Origin: Sipunculus nudus
Lineage: Eukaryota > Annelida > Sipuncula > Golfingiida > Sipunculidae
DNA length: 64,000 nt
Reading direction: 5' to 3'
NCBI GenBank assembly: GCA_026874595.1
Contig: CM049310.1
Coordinates: forward strand, 31,931,558 to 31,995,557
This document shows positions 57,041-64,000 of the stretch, in pieces. The position numbers and the translations under genes were made by a program. The notes under the pieces are model-generated. The model did not search any database, was not told the DNA's origin, and was given only the letters and a program-made list of their open reading frames with translations. Each line of letters begins with the position of its first letter. Within the stretch, counting starts at the first letter, position 1.

Positions 57041-58684
57041 TATACATGCAGGGTTGGGTTTTAGGCTGCCCAAAACCTGTTTTTGGCAGGGCAGAGCCTA
57101 AAACCTGCCTTTAACTGCCTTACATAGGTTATAACCTGCCTAAAACTGCCTTTAACTGCCTAAAACCTTACTTACCCTCACCTATGACTTGCAGTTAACT
57201 GCAGTAAACTATGTTTTATTGTTACACAGCTAAATGCATTACAGAAATCATGCTCAACAAATATAAAGTTAGGAACACTTTATTCAAACTCAAGAAATAA
57301 ACCATGATACAAACAAAAGCAACAAATGAATATAACACTACTTCAGGTTTTCCAAATGACAGTTTTGGCTTGTATCCCAAAAAATCATATTCTGAGGTCT
57401 CCAACCTCCATTACTGCCAATTTATAAATGAATGCTAATACTGTAAGCTTATAACCAGATTCTTTGATTGGCTTTTTGATCACAAGGGATTAAATTTTGT
57501 GATATATGCGAAAGTTTTCCCCCAATCCAGTTCAAAAAGTTGTTCCATTTACACTGATGAAAAGTCCTTTATACTTTATACTGTAGTCTCACTAACATAA
57601 CATGTATGTTTGAATGCCTGTAGCTTCAAATGGCAAAAAGCAAAAGATTGATTTTAAAAATAATAAGAGATCTTTTATGCTAGCCATTAACTAAAATATG
57701 ATATTATCTTTTACATTATCTGATAATTAACAAGATTTCCACGAGTTGTTTATTTCCTTAGCTAGGTCATCCATTGTCAAATTTTTAGATTTTGTGCACA
57801 TACTCATTGTCTATTTAAGGATGGAAATGCTCTGTTAACTGTATGATTAGATTGTGAAAATGAACCCTCATGAAACACAATAATTAGTATAAAACTGAAA
57901 AATGCTCAAATATATTGCAGTGAATATGTTACTAACAACAGAATATTCATAATCACTTTTTGGCCATGTAAGGCCTGAGAAACCCACATGTCATGGTCAG
58001 GGGCCCTGACTGCATCACTCAGTAAAAAGTTTGACTCATGAACAAATTTTCAGGGCAAGGGCTTTGATTGCATCATCCTAGTTATGTATTAAAGTTCACA
58101 TGAACATCTACTAGTACACAGTAGTAGGACTTATGACCATTGGGTCTTATTACCCCATCACCCTGACAAATAGTAATTAACCAGTCTAACCTGCCCCCCC
58201 CCCCCCCTTCCCATCCCCCCCCCCCCCCTTCCCTGATACCCTGCCTTACACTAAGTTACAGGAGGGATACTGTAGGCTCTATTACATCATTCCAGGTAGC
58301 AGAGCACTCATTAGGAAACCCAAGGGGTACTGATAATGACATTACATTGGCCAATGAAACTATGTGCCACACAAACATGGTCTCATGCTCAAGAAACCTA
58401 TACAGGCTCTTTGAAGACTGCATGATGCCAGCCAACAGGAAATCATGCATTACTTGTAATACCTGAAACCTTCCAGAAGCCCAGCAAAGCTTTGTGACTG
58501 CATCACCCCAGCCAGTTTGGTAGTTTTATAGATCTTTATGTAAAAAATTTAAACAAATATGGGTTTTAGGCACTTTTGGTGCCTAAAACCTGCCCAAAAC
58601 CTGTTTTAGGCGGGGCAGTTTTAACCAAGTAAAAACCTATGGTTAAAACCTTCCTGCCTAAAACTTGCCAACCCTGTATACATG
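57041..58684. mobile_element. Non-autonomous hAT transposon with 8-bp TSD
   Basis: The element spans 57049-58676. Ends are CAGGGTTGGGTTTTAGGC on the left and, inverted, CAGGGTTGGCAAGTTTTAGG on the right. TATACATG is repeated exactly at 57041-57048 and 58677-58684, the 8-bp duplication typical of hAT. Both ends carry several subterminal AAAACCTGCC or GGCAGGTTTT copies (57075-57170, 58565-58670), likely transposase-binding repeats. The interior has no transposase frame; it holds two 14-base poly(C) runs (58194-58228). It therefore depended on an enzyme made elsewhere. Confidence 0.93.
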
Positions 58685-60457
58685 TATATGAAACTGTAGT
58701 CTGGAATATTAAGATATATTGTGCAAATAAACTATATATATTTCTGTGTAATCTTTCGTTCGATTTCATTCCTTTTTATCATTTTGTAACACATTTTACA
58801 GGAAAACACAGTACACAGTAGATGGAAGCTGAATTCTTTCGGTTTTTATTAAGCTTTCGGTAATTTGATAAATAAACATATATCTTATAATACAGTTACT
58901 CAGCTAGACAATATTTCTCTTTATCATTCTATTAGGATGCTTAAGCGCCCTAAAGCAGGTAATATTATGAAAAGTCTCCTTTGTTACTGGAGTCTATATT
59001 ATACCACATAATGTCCCTTCGTTTGCACAAATTATTTGCTAACACTGTGTTAAAGGGCATCAGATTTTGAATTTATCCCTATTTAGCCAAAATGTCGAAT
59101 ATTGATAGGGCTATACAGGCACGTGTGTGCGAATTCGAACTCATCATTAACCAAACATTGAGATAATAGAAGCCATAAATTATTAAAAAGTATTCGTATT
59201 AGGTACAGAGGCCCCTGAATTACTGTACCTTATTGTAAAATACAATATATTTCCGTGAATAAAAGTTGAAAATTTGGAGTTTATGATCGTTCATGTTTTT
59301 CATGACCAGCATTTCCATCAAATTTATATATACAGAAACAAGTTTCTTTACCTCATAGACCCAAATTGACGTAAGTGACTAAACAATAATACCCTATAGA
59401 TAATTTATCACAGAACATCACAATCAGGAGTTTTCCTATGGAAAACCAAATGTAGTGTATCCGGTAATCTTTGAGCATCCAAAACTAACTTAATCTTTAC
59501 ATTTGTATAGGTAATGAAAGTAATGTTTGTATTTTAATGTCTGATAAATTCAGTTTCCAGATTTGCCTTTATCTCATCTGATAATTGTAGAATGGTAAGG
59601 TGCTATTTACCAGTAGATGTACACACTAAAACGGTAATATATATAATGGCTGCTTTCATTTTATGTTTTGTTTTGGGACCATTTCCTTCCTCACTGCTAG
59701 AGAGAATGCGTATTGAGAATGAGGCCATAGTCTTACTGTTTTTGTGTCCTTGTCCAAGCCAAGCAATCCCGCAAATGACTCAGCTCTTCTTGTAAATCAT
59801 AACATCTGATCTTCACATTCTATGAAAAAGGTAATTTTCTGTGACAGATTAAAGGTCGTTATTATTCACTTATCAGTTTTTGTTACTTGTGTTAAAAAAT
59901 ACAAAGAAATATGTTTAAGGGAGATTCCTGGCACAAAAAGGACCACTGATTTCATACATGTTGCATACTGGGGTGAACTGACTCGAGCGAATCCCATACG
60001 GTTGAAAAGACTTCCATTTATCAATTTAAGTTTAAATTTATAAATTTATCAAGTTTTCTAAAAAAAAAAAAAATGGCGTATAATAACAGACACACAGGTT
60101 TAAAGCGGACGATAGCGGCATCTAGCGTCTGTTGGAAAGACTAGAGAAAATATGTATGACTACGACTCGTTCTTGTTAGACTGTCATTAAACTTCTTTAA
60201 CACTGCGTTGTGGCGAATCGTGGTACTTGCATAGTTCTTGTCCACGTGCGCAACCTTGTTTTTTTTAAATACCCCTTCCACATAACAAGAGACCCATAGG
60301 TCATGACGCTCAGCTGACTGGGAAGAAATTCGCAAAAGGAAATTTTATCATCAGAATGGTACTATATACCCATTCAACTGAAGCACCAAACAGATTACCC
60401 AACAGGCCGAGATTGTGTCTGTATTTATATATCTCAAAAATAGAGAAAAAATGCGTA
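58685..60457. other. No gene seen
   Basis: AT-rich. Frames of 60-73 codons (e.g. 59592-59795, 59822-60043) show no recognisable motif. An A-run lies near 60061-60073. Confidence 0.45.
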
Positions 60458-63314
60458 AACTTTAAAAACTAGAATACGGGTAGTCAACAAGCGACTACGT
60501 GTATCCGCCAAAATCAGATTGGAATGGGTGAAGTGGCAAGGGGAAATAGAGTGAGGTGTGTTGCATATTAGCATGGATGTCTGCAGCCTAAATGTGTATG
60601 TAGGTTGTGCCACCTACCACAAATCCAGAAAGCTGTCCAAGTTGTAAACATATGCGAAATTTTAGGCAGAAAAGTCAAACCACTACATGTATATGAGTGA
60701 TTTTAGCCCAAGGCACACAAACAGAAAGAGGCTGTGCAAAAAGGGTTTCAGGTGGCCCCTCCAGTTTTGTGTATGATAAAGACCTATGTGAGATCTAAAC
60801 ACATGCACAATATTGACCCAATCGGTCAATTGGTTCCCGACATATGAGCTTGGATGACTGCAGCGTAAACTAGAATATAGGTGGCACCACCTGTCATAGA
60901 AACAAGAAAGCTGTCCAGGATGTATAAATCTGCAAAATTTTAGGCAGTTATGTCAAACAACTACAGAGATATGAGCGATTTTAGCCCAAGGCAGACAAAC
61001 AGACAGACGCTGTGAAAAAATGGTTGCAGGTGGCTCCTCCAGTTTTATGTATGATTAAGACCTATGTGAGATCCATACACATGCAAAATTTTGGCCCAAT
61101 CGGTCAAACGGTTCCCGAGATATGAGCTTGGATGTCTGCAGCATAAACTAGAATGTAGATGGCGCCAACTGTAATAAAATCAAGAATGCTGTCCAGGATG
61201 TATTAAACTGCAAAATTTTAGGCAGATATGTCAAACCACTGCCGAGGTATGAGTGATATTATCCAATGGCAGACAAACAGACGGACGCTGTGCAAAAATG
61301 GTTGCAGATGGCGCCACCAGTTTTGCGTATGATAAAGACCTATGTGAGATCAAAACACATGCAAAATTTTGTCCTGTCAAATATCAAGCTATCCAGGATA
61401 TATAAGCATGCCGAATTTCAGGTGAATTAGTCGATTCACTGCAGAGATTGAGTGATTTTAACCCAAGGCAGATGGACACTGTGCGCAAACATGGTTGCAG
61501 GTGGCGCCACCATTCTTTGTGTATGCTATAAAGCAATCCAAGGGCTACATTTGTATTAAACAATTTTTCCTGAGCGGTCAAACGGTTCCCGAGATATGAG
61601 GGTTTATGTGTGGAAACAGATGCACAAATGGACACTGGGCAGAGATGAAAGGTCATAGGTCAACGCAAATTGGTGAGGCACCAGCTCACATGTGACCCGA
61701 TAATTGGTTTTAAGTTTCGGAAAAATCGGTCTGGTAGTCTCATAGGAGTTCTCCGGAAACAAACGCCGCGGCAGCGGTGGCGGCGGAACCCCGTCAAAAC
61801 ATATTATCCGCAAAACTTCGTTTATGCCACGTTTACAGATGACAGCATCCTTAAAGGTCTAAAACATAGAGAAAAAAATCGATAAATTGAATAAAATATA
61901 GGTGGCACCGCCAGTCTGCAGAAACAGATGAAACACTTCATAATCAATATCCATGCAAAGAATCATGGTGATCTCTGCACTAGTTTTTCAGATACTTCAG
62001 TTTTTTTATCAAATTTTCCATTATTCTTAGGGATGCTTCGGAGTCCTATAGCTTGAAGGATATGGGGAAACAGAGACCAAATTTCAGGTTTCCATAGAAA
62101 CTTTTCATGGGCCTCCTTGCATGACAAGAATGACGATTCTAGGTCCAGTTGTTACGATTTGTACCCAGTTGACAGATAACCACATCTTTAAAGGTATCAA
62201 AAATAGAGAGAAAAATTCGTAAAAAGATGAAAAAAATACAGGAGGCGCACCCAGAAAGAAGAGAAAGAAAAATTGTGAAAATTTGAAAAATTACAGGTGG
62301 CGCCACCAGTCTGGCGGAACTAATGGAACACCTCTTGATCAATACGTATGCCAAAAATCATGCCATTAGTGTTGTAGTTATTGAGATGTTGCAGTTTGTT
62401 TTTATCAAATTTTCCATTATTCTGGGGGGTAATTGGGAGCCCCACAGCTCAAAGGATATGGGTAACAGAGACCTTATTTCAGGTTGCCCCATGGATACTT
62501 TTCATAGGTCTCTCACTGTATGAAGAATGAAGATTCTAGGTACAGTCTTTACGATTTGAGCCCTGTTAATAGATGTTCACATTTTTAAAGGTCTCAAAAA
62601 TAGAGAAAACAATTCGTAAAAAATCGAAAAATACAGGTGGCGCCACCAGTCTGCAGAAACTGATGAAACATCTCATGATCAATATGTATGCCAAAAATCA
62701 TGACCATCAGTTTTTGTATGAAATTTTTGACTATTCTGGTGGGTACATTGAGGCCCCAAAGTTCAAAGGATATGGGTAACAGAGACCTAATTTCTGGTTT
62801 CCATAGAGACTTTTCATAGGTCTCTCAGTGTGTAAAGAATGAAGATTCTAGGTCCAGTCTTTACGATTTGTGCCCTGTTGACAGATGTTTACATTTTTTG
62901 AAAGGCCTCAAAAATAGAGAAAAAAATCGTAAAAAATCGAAAAATATAGGTGGCGCCACCAGTCTGCAGGAACTGATGGAACATCTCATGATCAATATGT
63001 ATGCCAAAAATCATTACCATCATTGATGTAGTTTATGAGTTATTGAAGTTTTTGAATGAAATTTTTGACTATTCGGGGGGGGGGGGCAGCTCAAAGGATA
63101 TGGGTAACAGCGACCTAATTTCTGGTTTCCAAGGAGATTTTTCATCAACCTCTTAGAATCTCAAGTTGCAAGATTCTAGGTCCAGCGATTACGATTTGTG
63201 CCTGGTTAACGGACGGACAGACGGACAGACGGAGAGCTAGACAGACGGACAGACGGACGACGGACAAAGAGTGATCACTATAGCTCAGATGACTTTCAGT
63301 CAGCTGAGCTAAAA
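60458..63314 (+). repeat. Composite noncoding repeat, copy 2, with two internal arrays
   Basis: Array X (about 60480-61600) has units of about 275 bp with CCAGTTTTGTGTATGATAAAGACC, AATCGGTCAAACGGTTCCC and GCAAAATTTTAGGCAG. Array Y (about 61855-63240) has units of about 310-395 bp with the palindrome GTGGCGCCAC, CCAGTCTGCAG, CATGATCAATATGTATGCC and GGATATGGGTAACAGAGACC. It closes with AGACGGAC repeats and a hairpin (TAGCTCAG at 63281 with CTGAGCTA ending 63311), then an A-run. The same end is at 42216-42246 in copy 1. Confidence 0.85.
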
Positions 63315-64000
63315 AATGAAATTCAATGTCTCTGTGTACAATTCATATTTTAATAATTTCATCTCAAAACAACATTTACAATAAAAACATGTACAAACAG
63401 TTATTATGGCGAGAGAATTTCGGGGTGATATTTCAGATAACTTTTATCCATTTTCTGTAATATGATATTAAAGCTACCTTTCCTTTTCTATCCCGTACTC
63501 CTCAGATGGAATAAAGAATAATTTCCTTTCTCCTTGAACTTGGGAAAGCTGATGTGTACAATTAGCCCAAAATACAGCCTGATATGACATTACGGTCAGG
63601 TCTCAGTGCAAATTTCCAATGTAAAAACTAGGGGAAACCCCTGAAGGGTATGAACCATTCCAGTAAGCCACTAACATTCTGGCCTGATTGGAATACAATG
63701 ATGCTGTGTATGCATGAGGCGCACATTAGAACTAAAAATCTTAAAAGATATATACCCTAATCACAATATATCGGGAAGTAATGACGTCATGACGACCAAT
63801 TAATTATGTGACATACAAAATAATACAAAAGTTTTGTCCTCTCTCTTTGACACAATGGGCTCTTAAAATATTCGTAACTCGGCACACAATGTTTAATAAA
63901 GGTAACCTTTTTATCCGGTATTATTAAAATTTGACATTGCAGTGGAAAGCGCTACCATTATATTCTCAATAGAATAATTCAATAGCGATGACAAGCCCCT
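63315..64000. other. No gene seen
   Basis: AT-rich sequence to the window edge. No frame or repeat recognised. Confidence 0.45.

Noticed and set aside
57222-58450. 60-64 codon minus frames as a transposase of the hAT element
   Set aside because: Too short, with no dimerisation or catalytic motif. The element is non-autonomous.

Overview
The window is animal genomic DNA that is AT-rich, gene-poor and packed with repeats. It most resembles a bivalve mollusc. The inference rests on an intronless Toll-like receptor with one cysteine cluster, abundant tRNA-derived SINEs, Jockey/CR1-like and Penelope-like retroelements, Ty3/gypsy elements, and long composite noncoding repeats of a kind I associate with clams and oysters. 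The species cannot be read from the sequence. I see one intact protein-coding gene, no host RNA gene and nothing bacterial.

Layout. 0-3 kb: AT-rich DNA with a three-copy ~175-bp repeat, a SINE piece and CT/TA and CA/TA microsatellites. 3.8-9.1 kb (+): a decayed Ty3/gypsy element whose domains run gag, protease, integrase, RT, RNase H; a 5'-truncated LINE (- strand) sits inside its integrase. 10.3-12.4 kb: diverged ~350-bp repeat units. 12.4-13.6 kb: a LINE endonuclease relic split by a SINE with target duplications. 18.0 kb: another SINE. 21.3-28.6 kb: a solo LTR (+), then a related 6.2-kb Ty3/gypsy element (-) with two unequal LTRs, a tRNA-Pro-type primer site, a duplicated protease motif and again integrase before RT. 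30.0-31.3 kb: a GC-rich relic of unknown kind. 31.3-32.6 kb (-): a Penelope-like relic with RT and GIY-YIG parts. 34.8-35.2 kb (-): a full-length SINE with a perfect 13-bp target duplication. 35.9-37.4 kb: a large tandem duplication. 40.4-42.3 and 60.5-63.3 kb: two copies of one composite repeat ending in the same hairpin. 42.4-43.4 kb: an ORF1-like coding relic split by a fold-back element whose removal rejoins the reading frame. 44.1-47.2 kb (+): a LINE relic with an LTR fragment where the RT core should be. 47.8-49.0 kb: two 39-bp minisatellite arrays. 52.2-54.3 kb (+): the Toll-like receptor. 55.0-56.5 kb: a ~178-bp repeat family. 57.0-58.7 kb: a non-autonomous hAT transposon with an 8-bp target duplication.

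The Toll-like receptor is the only gene likely to serve the host. It would sit in a membrane, bind ligand through leucine-rich repeats and signal through a cytoplasmic TIR domain. Everything else is best read as mobile-element sediment with nested insertions. The most interesting points are the two gypsy elements with integrase upstream of RT, the 25-bp duplication around one of them, the frame-restoring fold-back insertion, and the altered BB loop of the receptor's TIR domain.
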